This document shows, piece by piece, positions 26,101-33,446 of a stretch of DNA of 64,000 bases. This stretch comes from UBA1369 sp964571725 (GTDB taxonomy: Bacteria > Patescibacteriota > Gracilibacteria > UBA1369), in NCBI GenBank assembly GCA_964571725.1, contig CAZNDB010000004.1, positions 1 through 64,000 on the forward strand. The letters are read 5' to 3'. The stretch's first letter is position 1, and the number at the start of each line of letters is the position of its first letter. The notes beneath the pieces were generated by a model. It was not told the origin of the DNA, searched no databases, and was given only the letters and a program-made list of their open reading frames with translations. The position numbers and the translations under genes are program-made.

Positions 26101-26129
26101 ATGCTGCCCAGTATAATTAATCTTTTCAT
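20172..26129 (-). CDS. Giant secreted Cys-rich repeat protein (1985 aa), probable surface structure
   Basis: Begins with a clear signal peptide (MKRLIILGSIIITSISLWGT, cut probably after ATAA at 24). Not a family I can name. Residues ~25-440 are unique. A pair of similar segments with DNQxYYxGGxxG lies at ~499-510 and ~771-782. From 813 to 1180 three ~120-residue modules repeat; each opens with Cxx(L/I)xL (C813, C948, C1072) and closes with C-x-Y-x-(Y/F)...(D/N)GVxxC (C934, C1056, C1174); a diverged copy starts at C1191. About 1400-1540 looks like a DUF11-type beta domain. The end (~1830-1950) alternates short strands with NGNIEYTQG, LNGNMYVDKN, VNGSIYGN, like a small beta-helix, and closes IRYDQRIIQNPPAGL. 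That ending recalls minor-pilin/PilX-like surface proteins in CPR genomes (from memory). No LPXTG or C-terminal anchor is seen. It follows the 2189-residue gene by 36 bases. Confidence 0.8.
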   Translation of the reverse strand: MKRLIILGSIIITSISLWGTATAAVEHLNLPVCNLAVYPYNATQPEIYNQAAVPFVNTLSEALCKSRTPYGSPYKQPPLVNENPLVNVADIGLKNVPYAQHYHSYINNALEDAYYYRSYIDKFEIKLQSDALNNTEKFQLQCQTPAPSTFTGNASDLSDCNGQVSDSNFYGGVKVTYNANTGIVLWEFGTVNKNLRPAMWGNNDSNPSDGDNFNETLSSVYGYPANLSDSNSLYRKFTPSVVLKSKNNSTEIWSGTTTSRALIRNYAILKSSFNAITDNNLKFSSLCSALGDFTKWCPVATPAGGYAIEMLGANSNQEWFWFPIGSVVSVWQKPSTPPSDLACADLQWDGAFLKKDLLGNYTPALVNQNALLPDESAVMKFKTIYESGTGTKRPLEYRWVSFYGDQNRPGWFTNEDSLFLQAGSAALEGYLLNSLPSRLLMVAHAAAKPAASGSSSMNSAAQQSTAAQSAVQSAMIKLGQFKDEISATLSGNPITDTDNQAYYSGGSEGVTVGVQAFYADGKNISGDGPMVTTPDGQKQKAQTCHLELVIQPKPVTCIDLEISPKDVKANTPVTFTVNPKFSPSNNTIPLNYRWSAEKYQLFQPGLEKNLGDMQYLPGVLDDNEENTWVGNGITDLLQTGNGLNNLLNGCPGGICGVEEAMPDFDPSGPITVDPIDQLQNEQQMLGANVFAEFGQAAVAKPSAGMTQGAVTAISQESLVKAYTPVVQNAGLQKEALAGPNFDLLGSLTYGGFRDSAASSTMAVNPYLEIKDNQTYYTGGPGGTIIKVQGEGKDGTLYPACKNSLVIPAGESLCQQLKVKFLQRNLEVAKENLVAGRSYNIQVDQANSKRTDGSPITKYSISVFNENGPGTLTASTNNAAGCSPVQVLQVINPGPVPKAYGTVPSTPVSCSYVYTPKAGDKITLLADPADGVAACKIEQVIPQTTTPICKSLNLLTSPLIAGNTITQGQLVAFSADPRDTENKPRPPVVYSETGNGYFIANPNNAPVPDCPAVPANSSNTVTFSASSGCKYSYQAPSDNTEASVTIKVNADDGVADCTRTFKVPSIPKEKEICLAINLRVNGQYTLNPTLVAGQSYALQVDPMTTQGNLIQMVEWSVNGQGKLIGDPSNPGICPSSIAGSAVTLSVCRYIFASPADATSFGFRVRAVPDNGVDKCIAQAKGFTPPDNQTPYCLYLDLNYDPNPFQTEEDTNMDATVVMSDGTPYNDYVRFTSTDGNGKFSGGTGGTSGSGTSNFRTRTYKNNTGTVNFTDGSADTGINIFLSDTQVKMSAACMRQLRPQPEEEEECTEPPVIVKYPGNRYCAEEGVGTNQYCWEIDGPGDLIFTNNSRKSTGDCVVLDEDYADFDLLVEDCNPEFRDVCFDRYNKKEKPEKPTIEKRISKTTNNYGRSVSFSTNGESTFGSRINYQIKFEPKNYVDGKLMNATIADPAFDGVINGYKYKDLNKNSDVKGDQITVDKVNIKVSQGAQFNSATSVANCPANFDPEKDLDNGTCYRYETKPEFKAGDSNSNGTVMVIYGIDSNEPIWITYFGVLKQNVENDQLEGTGLTKEDCQDGDFCLEQFYNQSYVTDMEYCIEETFTNEDGSTYTSWTCTPETQKNDRCEFYIGENGDKILINGSEKDCEESSLTIATTPTWVELVCQYFLTRASGDVFLEEDLEYGVDVSKCYPFKNISSTIVTPIDEITGSLAGTGTTSNAEIITINHEICSAGQSDFETLNLTTAQKDALKILYGTGVSEKLSSQICEVGLVPGSDWDKDSINAAISQNIGKLVRWDDGTNKVNLISDISPITNAGGVFYYKGSGNETVTIDQLKIEEGKGALTIIVENADLQINGNIEYTQGTPATTAEEISSLGVIVLNGNMYVDKNVSKLAGAYFVQRTGDTKDDDYYAKGNIISGTKADPNVTSEVMLTVNGSIYGNIGPLFQNRVAAGDISKDEGAITIRYDQRIIQNPPAGLAEILGTFSQSQIAQ
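22590..23693 (-). repeat. Three tandem Cys-paired modules inside the 1985-aa protein
   Basis: Residues 813-939, 948-1065 and 1072-1180. Common pattern: C-x2-(L/I)-x-L at the start, a variable beta-rich middle, C-x-Y-x-(Y/F) and then (D/N)-G-V-x2-C near the end. Copies have diverged at DNA level; the Cys and aromatic spacing is what is conserved. Probably Ig-like folds with internal disulfides, by inference. Confidence 0.65.
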
Positions 26130-26160
26130 AGTCGTTGGTAAATGTTTTTATTTTTTTATG
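26130..26160 (-). promoter_or_regulatory. A-rich leader without Shine-Dalgarno, shared with the upstream giant gene
   Basis: Minus-strand leader of the 1985-aa gene: an A/T-rich tract (AAAAATAAAAACAT), then ACCAACGACT directly before ATGAAA. The same arrangement, with AACGACC and ATGAAA, precedes the 2189-aa gene at 32736-32770. No AGGAGG-type site is present in either. Confidence 0.5.
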
Positions 26161-26165
26161 AATGT

Positions 26166-29100
26166 TTATGGTCCGGCGTTAATATCGGGAGTTGCTTCCG
26201 TGGGTGTTTGTGGGGTACCTGGGGTGGTAGGAGCGGTGGTTGGACCGCCAGGGGTTTGCTCTACAGCACCTGTAGCAGGTGCTTCGGGTTGGGCTGGTGT
26301 TGCCGGCGGTGGCGGAGCTTCAGGACTTGGAGCTGCCGCGATAGCCATAGCAGCATTGATGGAATTGAATTCCATCCCGCTCTGAGTGTGCGTGGTTCCG
26401 GTAGATATGCCATAGGCGGCAGCTAGTTCAGGTCCGCGGACAATCTTGCTGCTGCGCATCTGTAAATCGAAACTTTCATTGATCCACATGGAGTAGTTGG
26501 TACATTTCTTGTAAACGCCATCCTTAACTTCCAGGTTTAACTTGAAGCGATAATCAGGGTTGTTTTTGGGGATGTAATAAGTTTCACCGTTCATTTCAGC
26601 CTGTCTGATTCCCTGTACCAGATTCTGGAATTCGTAGAGCGCTTTGGCTGAATTGGCTTCAAAGGTTAGATTATTTTTACTGGCGGCCAGTCTGAGGATT
26701 TCTTCTCTGACACCGGGACTGAACAGGTTCTTGCTTAAAGGCGAGAACAAGGTTGAGATGATCTTTTGGCTTAGGTCGGCGCGGAGCAGATCATAAACCT
26801 TGGTCTTGTCGATTTGTCCCGTAGCGGTATCCGGAGCAATACTCAAGTTGTCCGGCAGGGGACTGGTTTCTTCCAAAATCAGTCTGGAAATATCCGCTTC
26901 GTAACCGTCCGGCGAGTTCTTCAAGGCATCGGAATAATCCGGGCCGGGGCCGAGCATTCTTTGATTGGGGTCTTTATTGTCAGCTCCGTACACGTTGCCT
27001 CTGAAACCGAATATGTTTAGCGTACCGGCAACGGTAGAAGTGCGGTCAATGCTGCTTAACAGAACCGATCCTTTATCGTCATTGATGTCGATGTTTCTGA
27101 CCCTCAACATGATAGTTCGGGTCAGATCCTCAACGGAATTGCGGATATATTGCGGTTCTCCCGGTTTGTATTTCTGGTGATTGCGGTCAATCAGGAGTTG
27201 GAAGCGGGGTTTGATGATGTTGTTGATGGTCCAATCCAGTCTTGATCTAAAAGCCAGTTTTCTGGCTTCAGGACTTTTAATGCTACCGAGTTCGCTGAAT
27301 GATTCATCCATAATCTTCAAACGGATTTCATTCAATTCGGCAGCCGTTGGTCCTTTGTCGGCATGTGTTTTTTCCCATTCTTTGGTAATCATGTCGTTTA
27401 AGTCGCCATACTGATTGGCCAGGGTTTCCTTGTTGCTGCGTTTGCGGTAATCCAGCGGATGTTTGCGCAGGAAGTTTTTGGCGAATTCGGTAACTGCCTT
27501 TTCATCCATTTCTCCTTTTTCGCTGGGAGTTACGGAAAGAGCATTAATGTTGTCTTTGGTTTTCTGGTCGTCCACCGGCATGCCAGAATCTTTTTGTTTA
27601 TACTTTTCCGGATTGAAGGCGTAGAAACCAGCGACATCCGCAGAAAAGAATCTGGAAGGTTCATTCTTGGCGTATTGGTTGAAGCCAAAGCCGTTTTCCC
27701 GGTACCATTCTCCTCCGCGCGAGGATAGAATTTCCGGAGTGGAATTATAAATTTCATGAGCGGGAGTGAGAGGGGAGTCGCTCAGAGTTACTATGGTGTG
27801 ATAATTTTTTCCTGCCTTTTCGAAAGGATATTCATAATCGGAACGCAGGATGGTCAGGTTGCTGTTTGGTTCAAAAGTGCTGGCCAGATAGATATGTCCT
27901 TTCTCCACCACGATGCCGCCGGTTTTCATCCGGTGGTCCACGGCGATGTCATAGTTGGTCTTGTCGTCCCAGTTGTTGAAAAGCAGTTCATACAGTTTCT
28001 TGGCTGGATCATATTTGACGCGCAGGTTGAGCGGTGCCAGTTTTTCGTTGAATTGTTTTTCCACGTTTCCTACCATTTCATCGGATGATGTTTCAGCGGC
28101 GTTGATAACAGCCGGAGTTCCTTCCGGATTTTCCCGGTTGATAAAAATAGCCAGGTCGTTGCTGCCTGGACGGGCAATCAGTTTACCGGCAGTGATCAGC
28201 TGTTGTACTTCCGATTTTTCACTGTCGCTGAGATTGCCGCGGCTGCGGCGGTCGATCAGTTCTTTCCAGTGGGCAATCTGAATTTCCTGATTCATGACGT
28301 CGGCCTTTTTGCCCTCGAAAGCGTAGGATTTGACTTCCTGTCCCGTGGCCAGCGAGCCACCCAGCAGGAAGATGAATTTTGGTTCTCCGGTAGCGGTTTT
28401 GGTAAACCCGAAACCGACTGTCAAGCTGGTTATGCCCCAGAAAAGCGATGGATCATAGTCCTGACGAAGGGCTTCTTCCAGTCCGGCCTTGTAGGATTCA
28501 TAAGCACGGACGACGTCTTCCGGTTTTGCTTTGTTGAAACCTCCCTGGGCCTGATAGGCTTTATCGTAAGAATTGCGGAAGAATTCGTTCTGGGCGATGA
28601 TGGTTTTTCTTTCCTGATCGGTTGTCACGTTTTTCAGCTGGCTTTCAATTTTATCCAGGCCAAATTTTTCAAACAGGTCCTTACGGACGTTTCTGATGCT
28701 GGCCTCATGGTCTTTGGAGAAATTGATGGTGAAACCGGGAAGTGGGAAGGGTGCTCCCGGTACATAGGCAATTCCTATATCCGTACTGATTTTGGTGGCC
28801 CCGACGGTACCCCATTCAATGGATACTCCGCCGCCGACACCCCAGCCGGCTCCAAGGTTACCTTGGGTATCGACTCCGACTCCGCCGGCAATTCCGCCAA
28901 ATAGCGCAAAAGGTCCCAGATGAGGGGTTTTATACCCGACTCCTCCTCCGACTCCGACTCCAAAGGCTGGACCTCTTTCAGTTCCGATTCCGGTGGCACC
29001 GACGGTAACTCCGCCCCCGATGGTAATTGTCCCGTAATTTACTCCGTCAAAAACCAGTTTGATCGGATGTACCAATCCCACGCCCAGTCCCACGGTTCCG

Positions 29101-32100
29101 GTGGTGGTGTCTATTCCCAGACCAAACCAGACGGGCAGCAGGTGTTCAATGGCAACCGGAATTTGTTTGTCCGGTAATTTGAGTTGTTCGCGCAGAGCTT
29201 TTTCCAGAACCGCCAGTTCTTCGGGAGAAATACTCTCTTTCCATTTTTCATAATTGGATTTGAGAGTTTCTACTGCCTGCTTTCTCTGGTCACTGATTTT
29301 GTTTTCATGGGAAAAGATGAATCCCTCGTGCAGTGCCTTGAGCAGGACTTCGCTTTTGGCAGGGTCTTTGGCTGTATTTTCCAAAAAGTTCGCGTCAATT
29401 TTGGGGAACCCCTGGCCGAAAGTATCCTGAAATTCTTTTCTGATTTGGGCGGCTTTTTCAGGTCCGTATTGCAGTTCCAGTCTGGAGTCAAACAATTGCA
29501 GGTATCCGTTCAGGGTACCCATCATCTTGGCTTCATCAATGTTCGAATTGAGATTGCCGTCAACGGTGCATTGTTTGAGGAATTGAGTGTGGGCAAAAGT
29601 ATAGTCAAGCCGGTTATAGATGCGGTCCTTGTTTAAATTTGCTCCTAACCCTCCCCCGACATCCTCATAAGTTCTGGCGGATTTTTGCAGTGGAAATACG
29701 TATTCTGCCAAACGATGAAGTTTTTTCTGAGGATTGAGTACCTCGTTGACTTCAGGAGCTGACAGATTTGATTTGTTGGCAATAATGGTTTCCAGAACGC
29801 TTTTGTTCCCGGCCATTCCTGCCATGTAATTTTTAAACTGATCCGGAACTTTGTCTATTACATAGGCTTCTTTGCCGTTAATTCCTCCTTTAACTTTGCT
29901 GATATTACCCTGGCTGATTAATTGGCCTAGCGGATAGGTTTGCAGGATGGCTTTAAATACTGCCAGTTTGTTGAAAGCGACTGTCCCAGCGAACTGGGAA
30001 CCGAATATGTCGTTATTTATCTGTAATCCAACTCCTTTATCCAGAGTGGTAAGCGAGGCGACGTTGTAAATCTGTTCTCCCTGATAGTTGTTCAATACAT
30101 CGTCGGCACTGTAGAAATTGGTAAATGAATAGGCAGCTTCTTTCAGGTTGGCGTTTCTCAGAAGCTGACTGGCCGAAGAAGTCTCACTGGTTTCTGTAAC
30201 ATGTTCGCGTCCTCCCTCAAACGCCGTGACAAATTTATTGCAGGCTCTCATTACCGCGCGGTATCTTTCGGCCACTTCCGGTTCAACTCCCGGTTTGGGA
30301 TTGCCCAGCTGGTCAAAGAGATTGTGGTAGTGGTCGAGGAACTCTGAGCTGCCATTAATAGTAACCAATGGTTCATCTTCAGTTGCAGACGGCTGCAGTG
30401 GAAGTCCTTTTAGAACGTACTCCAAAACATCTTCGGTATATAATAGTCTGTCCAAGCCGGTTGTGATGGCTTTCTGAACCCGTTGAGCAATTTCTCCGGG
30501 ATAGTAGGAGGCTATTTCACGCAGTATGGGTTCTTCCCGAAACAGCTTTTTGATCTGTTTGACGTTTTCAAGGGTGGGATTGTTCCATTCTTTTATCCAG
30601 AGATCGTCGTCGTCGACAATTTCCAGAAATTTTTCGTTGTCCATTTCGCCGCTGCGGTTTTGTTCAAAATTGAGACGGCCCAGATCACCGGTACTCTTTT
30701 CGTTGTATTTGAGACTCTGGGTTTGCAGCAGAAAACGGTTACCGCCGATAATAACGTCTCTCATGCGGTTTAACCATTCCGGATCGATCTTGGGATTTTT
30801 TGGTGTTCCGTCCGGATTGAAATTTTCCTTATAACTTTCCATGAAACGGCTATAAGTCATACGCGGACTGAGGGCTTCACGGACTTCATCCTGGACCCCG
30901 GCGCGTTCGGTCTCGTCTTCGCTGGTTAAAGTTCCTACCTTAAAACGCAGGCCGTTTTCAAAAGGACTTTCGTTGGGCAGTAATGTTTCGGTGCCAAAAT
31001 GATAGAATTTGACTGTTTCTTCTCCGGCTACTGCTCCGCCTTCATTTATTTTTACCGTATAAGCCTTGTTATCAAAAACGATATTTAAAAGTACTGAATT
31101 TTCTTTACTTCTTACGACTGTTGCTGTTTCCAGTGTACTGCGGCCTAAACAGTTCAGCAGTCCAAAGGCTTTTTTCAACTGATCCAGGTTCTGTTGGTCT
31201 GTGCTCATCTGTTTGTACCAGTTCAGAAAATTCCCCTGTTTCTGCATGATGTCAGTAACTTTTTTATCACCGGCTTTGTCCTGTGAAAAAGACGGAAATC
31301 TGGCGTCGAGGACGTCATCCAGAAGATCGGAAAAGTAAATCCGGTCATTTCTGGAGTTGCTGATGGCGTTACGTAAGCGATCTCTAATCGAATCGGGATT
31401 TATACCGGCAAAAATAGGTTCTCTGGCAATGATGTTTTTTAATTCATTTAATCCCTGGATGCTGTTGCTGTCCCAGGCTTTTTTCCATTTGTCGGCATTA
31501 TCGACCATTTCGAGCAGTTTTTTATCTGTAATGGTAAAGGCTACGTCTTCACTGATATTCTTGGGCAGCATGAATGTTTTTCTTTCGGCATCCAGGCTGG
31601 CGGAAAGTTGTCTGCTATACTCGGTTTTTTTGGTACCTTCATCTTTTCTTTTTCCGGCTTCGTCCAATCTGCCCAGCACCTGTGGATCAACCAGCAGCAT
31701 AATACGGTCTTTTTGGATCGCTTTGTTTTCTACGAGAAATTTCTGATATTCTTCAAATGTATAAAGTTTTTGTTCAACCAGTTTACGTAATTTCTGTAAA
31801 TTGGAATTGCTGGCATCCATTACCTTGTTATCATCTTTTTTCTCTCCCAGTGCTATTCTGATGTAGTCTTCGGCGCTCAGGCCTTCTCTGTCCAATAGAT
31901 TTCCGCCCCTGTTTAATTCTCTGACACCGCCTTCCTGTCTGGCAGTATATTTAAATTCGCCCAAAGTGGGATATTTCCCCCAGGCGGATTCAGGCTGGTC
32001 GAGAATGGCAGGAGTGGTGGGTTCACCGGCTCTGACCAGTTCAACCCTGTAACCGTCAAAAATTTTAACGATTTCTTTTTTCCCGTCGGTGTATCTGGCT

Positions 32101-32735
32101 TTTTGGCCGTCTTCAATGAATTCGGCAGTTCTGGTTTTTTTGCTGCCTGCTGGTGTTACATTTATTTTTGTGCCGTTTCTGGCATTCAGAACAAGGTCTT
32201 TGACGGTGATTTCACGGGTTTCTTTCCAGTTTTTCAGATTAACCATCCCTGAATCGGGATCATAGTATTTGGTGCGTGGAGTGTCTGTTCTGAAGCGGCT
32301 GAGATCCGGAGTAATCGGAACTACACTAAATTTTGGGGCAACCTCCACTGATCCTTTCAGAAAATGAATTTTTCCACCTTCAACTTTAACTTTGTCGCAT
32401 CCGTATTTTTCTTTCAATTCTGTCCAAAAGGCATCGATATCTTTGTCATATCCCGCCTTGGTCAGACTTTCTTTGATTGCCTCTTCGAAGTTTCTGCCCA
32501 ATACTTTGTTCTGTTTAGCCAGGTCCTGTAGTGTTTCCTGTCTTTTATCTTTGAAGGGTGTTTCAAATTTGTAGAGATTCAAATCAACTATAGGAGCGGC
32601 TTCGGCCGGTTTTTGGGTTTCCGGTTGTTCCGAAGGCCCCTGTACTTCCCACACCAGTCTTTTGGGGCCAATGCCCTGATCTGATTTGTTCAGACTGTGG
32701 AAGTGCAGGTTCTTGTTTTGATCGAATGCTTTCAT
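26166..32735 (-). CDS. Giant protein (2189 aa) of unknown function with Gly-rich beta segment
   Basis: Not recognised. There is no signal peptide or membrane helix at the N-terminus (MKAFDQNKNLHFHSLNK), so it is not an ordinary Sec substrate. Residues ~52-140 are homologous to the stand-alone 156-residue protein encoded just upstream (FEEAIKESLTK...FW...GC...G.I.F). Two ~110-residue modules at about 400-510 and 692-805 are duplicates (LEMVDNADKWKKAW against LEIVDDDDLWIKEW, then REPI/EEPI and an AI...DR.Y motif). About 1205-1335 is Gly-rich with alternating hydrophobic residues (IGGGVTVGATGIG, GVGVGGGVGY, FGGIAGGVGVDTQG), looking like beta strands. The last ~60 residues are Pro/Ala/Thr-rich and disordered. 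It is followed after 36 bases by the secreted 1985-residue gene and shares its leader. Role unknown; a very large intracellular or non-classically exported structural protein is possible. Confidence 0.8.
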   Translation of the reverse strand: MKAFDQNKNLHFHSLNKSDQGIGPKRLVWEVQGPSEQPETQKPAEAAPIVDLNLYKFETPFKDKRQETLQDLAKQNKVLGRNFEEAIKESLTKAGYDKDIDAFWTELKEKYGCDKVKVEGGKIHFLKGSVEVAPKFSVVPITPDLSRFRTDTPRTKYYDPDSGMVNLKNWKETREITVKDLVLNARNGTKINVTPAGSKKTRTAEFIEDGQKARYTDGKKEIVKIFDGYRVELVRAGEPTTPAILDQPESAWGKYPTLGEFKYTARQEGGVRELNRGGNLLDREGLSAEDYIRIALGEKKDDNKVMDASNSNLQKLRKLVEQKLYTFEEYQKFLVENKAIQKDRIMLLVDPQVLGRLDEAGKRKDEGTKKTEYSRQLSASLDAERKTFMLPKNISEDVAFTITDKKLLEMVDNADKWKKAWDSNSIQGLNELKNIIAREPIFAGINPDSIRDRLRNAISNSRNDRIYFSDLLDDVLDARFPSFSQDKAGDKKVTDIMQKQGNFLNWYKQMSTDQQNLDQLKKAFGLLNCLGRSTLETATVVRSKENSVLLNIVFDNKAYTVKINEGGAVAGEETVKFYHFGTETLLPNESPFENGLRFKVGTLTSEDETERAGVQDEVREALSPRMTYSRFMESYKENFNPDGTPKNPKIDPEWLNRMRDVIIGGNRFLLQTQSLKYNEKSTGDLGRLNFEQNRSGEMDNEKFLEIVDDDDLWIKEWNNPTLENVKQIKKLFREEPILREIASYYPGEIAQRVQKAITTGLDRLLYTEDVLEYVLKGLPLQPSATEDEPLVTINGSSEFLDHYHNLFDQLGNPKPGVEPEVAERYRAVMRACNKFVTAFEGGREHVTETSETSSASQLLRNANLKEAAYSFTNFYSADDVLNNYQGEQIYNVASLTTLDKGVGLQINNDIFGSQFAGTVAFNKLAVFKAILQTYPLGQLISQGNISKVKGGINGKEAYVIDKVPDQFKNYMAGMAGNKSVLETIIANKSNLSAPEVNEVLNPQKKLHRLAEYVFPLQKSARTYEDVGGGLGANLNKDRIYNRLDYTFAHTQFLKQCTVDGNLNSNIDEAKMMGTLNGYLQLFDSRLELQYGPEKAAQIRKEFQDTFGQGFPKIDANFLENTAKDPAKSEVLLKALHEGFIFSHENKISDQRKQAVETLKSNYEKWKESISPEELAVLEKALREQLKLPDKQIPVAIEHLLPVWFGLGIDTTTGTVGLGVGLVHPIKLVFDGVNYGTITIGGGVTVGATGIGTERGPAFGVGVGGGVGYKTPHLGPFALFGGIAGGVGVDTQGNLGAGWGVGGGVSIEWGTVGATKISTDIGIAYVPGAPFPLPGFTINFSKDHEASIRNVRKDLFEKFGLDKIESQLKNVTTDQERKTIIAQNEFFRNSYDKAYQAQGGFNKAKPEDVVRAYESYKAGLEEALRQDYDPSLFWGITSLTVGFGFTKTATGEPKFIFLLGGSLATGQEVKSYAFEGKKADVMNQEIQIAHWKELIDRRSRGNLSDSEKSEVQQLITAGKLIARPGSNDLAIFINRENPEGTPAVINAAETSSDEMVGNVEKQFNEKLAPLNLRVKYDPAKKLYELLFNNWDDKTNYDIAVDHRMKTGGIVVEKGHIYLASTFEPNSNLTILRSDYEYPFEKAGKNYHTIVTLSDSPLTPAHEIYNSTPEILSSRGGEWYRENGFGFNQYAKNEPSRFFSADVAGFYAFNPEKYKQKDSGMPVDDQKTKDNINALSVTPSEKGEMDEKAVTEFAKNFLRKHPLDYRKRSNKETLANQYGDLNDMITKEWEKTHADKGPTAAELNEIRLKIMDESFSELGSIKSPEARKLAFRSRLDWTINNIIKPRFQLLIDRNHQKYKPGEPQYIRNSVEDLTRTIMLRVRNIDINDDKGSVLLSSIDRTSTVAGTLNIFGFRGNVYGADNKDPNQRMLGPGPDYSDALKNSPDGYEADISRLILEETSPLPDNLSIAPDTATGQIDKTKVYDLLRADLSQKIISTLFSPLSKNLFSPGVREEILRLAASKNNLTFEANSAKALYEFQNLVQGIRQAEMNGETYYIPKNNPDYRFKLNLEVKDGVYKKCTNYSMWINESFDLQMRSSKIVRGPELAAAYGISTGTTHTQSGMEFNSINAAMAIAAAPSPEAPPPPATPAQPEAPATGAVEQTPGGPTTAPTTPGTPQTPTEATPDINAGP
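30321..30662 (-). repeat. Second copy of the duplicated module in the 2189-aa protein
   Basis: About residues 692-805: LEIVDDDDLWIKEW, EEPILREI, a long linker and SSEFLDHYHNLF. Pairs with the copy at 31206-31538. Confidence 0.55.
31206..31538 (-). repeat. First copy of the duplicated module in the 2189-aa protein
   Basis: About residues 400-510: LEMVDNADKWKKAW, REPIFAGI, IRDRLRNAISNSRNDRIYF and GNFLNWYKQM. The order of the conserved blocks matches the second copy. Confidence 0.55.
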
Positions 32736-32770
32736 GGTCGTTGCTTTATGTTTTTTATTTGTTTTTAAGA
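32736..32770 (-). promoter_or_regulatory. A-rich leader of the 2189-aa gene
   Basis: Minus strand: AAAAACAAATAAAAAACAT, then AAAGCAACGACC directly before ATGAAA. It matches the leader at 26130-26160 over about 35 bases with few changes. No Shine-Dalgarno is visible. A GC-rich stretch with a GCCC/GGGC hairpin (about 32780-32812) lies further upstream, with no T-run. Confidence 0.5.
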
Positions 32771-32827
32771 CTTGGTTAAGGCCCGTCTGGTATGCTGCCC
32801 ACCGGGCGGGTGGGGGAGGTGAAGTGC

Positions 32828-33298
32828 CTAGCGGCGGTGTATTTCCTTTAGCAGTGACTGCAATTGTTCGCGGGCGGCCAGGATGCGGGCTTCGCGTTCC
32901 AGCTGGCGTTGTTTGTAATAACTGGAATGGGCTTCGAAAACGATCGGCTGGGTGTAGGGGGTGATGTCCAGTTTCAAATCTTTGGCTCCATAGAAGTTCA
33001 GATGTCCGTTTTCGATGGCCAGTGTTTTGCAGCCGGCTTTGGCTATGGCTTTCCAGAAATCCGCCACGCCGACTTCCGGCGAGATGGTTTCGGTCAGCGA
33101 TTTGACGATGGCCTCCTGATAGGCGTTGCTGTTGAAGGCGTCGGAAGGAAAGGTCTTTCCGGCTAGTTCTTCCAGGCTTTTAATCATGCTTTTGGCATCG
33201 AATTTGGCTTTGGAATTGTATTGCTGCCAGGCGTTTTCCTGACTGACGCGGGCGGCTGTCCTTTGGACGAAGGTTTGGTTGGTGTTGGTTTTTGCCAT
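32828..33298 (-). CDS. 156-aa stand-alone homologue of the giant protein N-terminal module
   Basis: A soluble helical protein without signal peptide or membrane segment. Residues 60-112 (YQEAIVKSLTE...VADFWKAIAKAGC...IENGHLNFYG) align with residues 82-132 of the 2189-residue protein (FEEAIKESLTK...IDAFWTELKEKYGC...VEGGKIHFLKG), sharing the EAI.xSLT, FW, GC and G.(L/I).F positions. It ends with a charged helix (KQRQLEREARILAAREQLQSLLKEIHRR). It is the first gene of the block, 92 bases upstream of the giant gene in the same orientation. It could be a diverged partial duplicate, a chaperone or an assembly partner of the giant protein; the sequence does not decide. Confidence 0.7.
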   Translation of the reverse strand: MAKTNTNQTFVQRTAARVSQENAWQQYNSKAKFDAKSMIKSLEELAGKTFPSDAFNSNAYQEAIVKSLTETISPEVGVADFWKAIAKAGCKTLAIENGHLNFYGAKDLKLDITPYTQPIVFEAHSSYYKQRQLEREARILAAREQLQSLLKEIHRR

Positions 33299-33416
33299 AG
33301 CTCATCTAAAAAAATATATCTCTATATTCTAGCAAAAAATCGGCTTTTTCGCAAACCTCCACCTAACTACTTTCGCCAGTCAATGCGAAGATGGTGACTT
33401 TGCCTCCGGCAGGTCT

Positions 33417-33422
33417 TATAAT
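33417..33422 (+). promoter_or_regulatory. Minus-10 box upstream of hpf
   Basis: A perfect TATAAT, 25 bases before the hpf ATG. The base window for a -35 box (GTGACT) is a poor match. This may drive the long plus-strand run from hpf to the PEGA gene. Confidence 0.4.
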
Positions 33423-33446
33423 TCCGGCAGAATTAACACGAAAAAC

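Noticed and set aside
20172..26129. Cell-wall sorting signal (LPXTG) on the giant secreted protein
   Set aside because: The C-terminus ends FSQSQIAQ with no LPXTG, hydrophobic helix or basic tail.
28203..28904. 233-codon frame opposite the 2189-aa gene
   Set aside because: Antisense shadow without start signal or recognisable domains.
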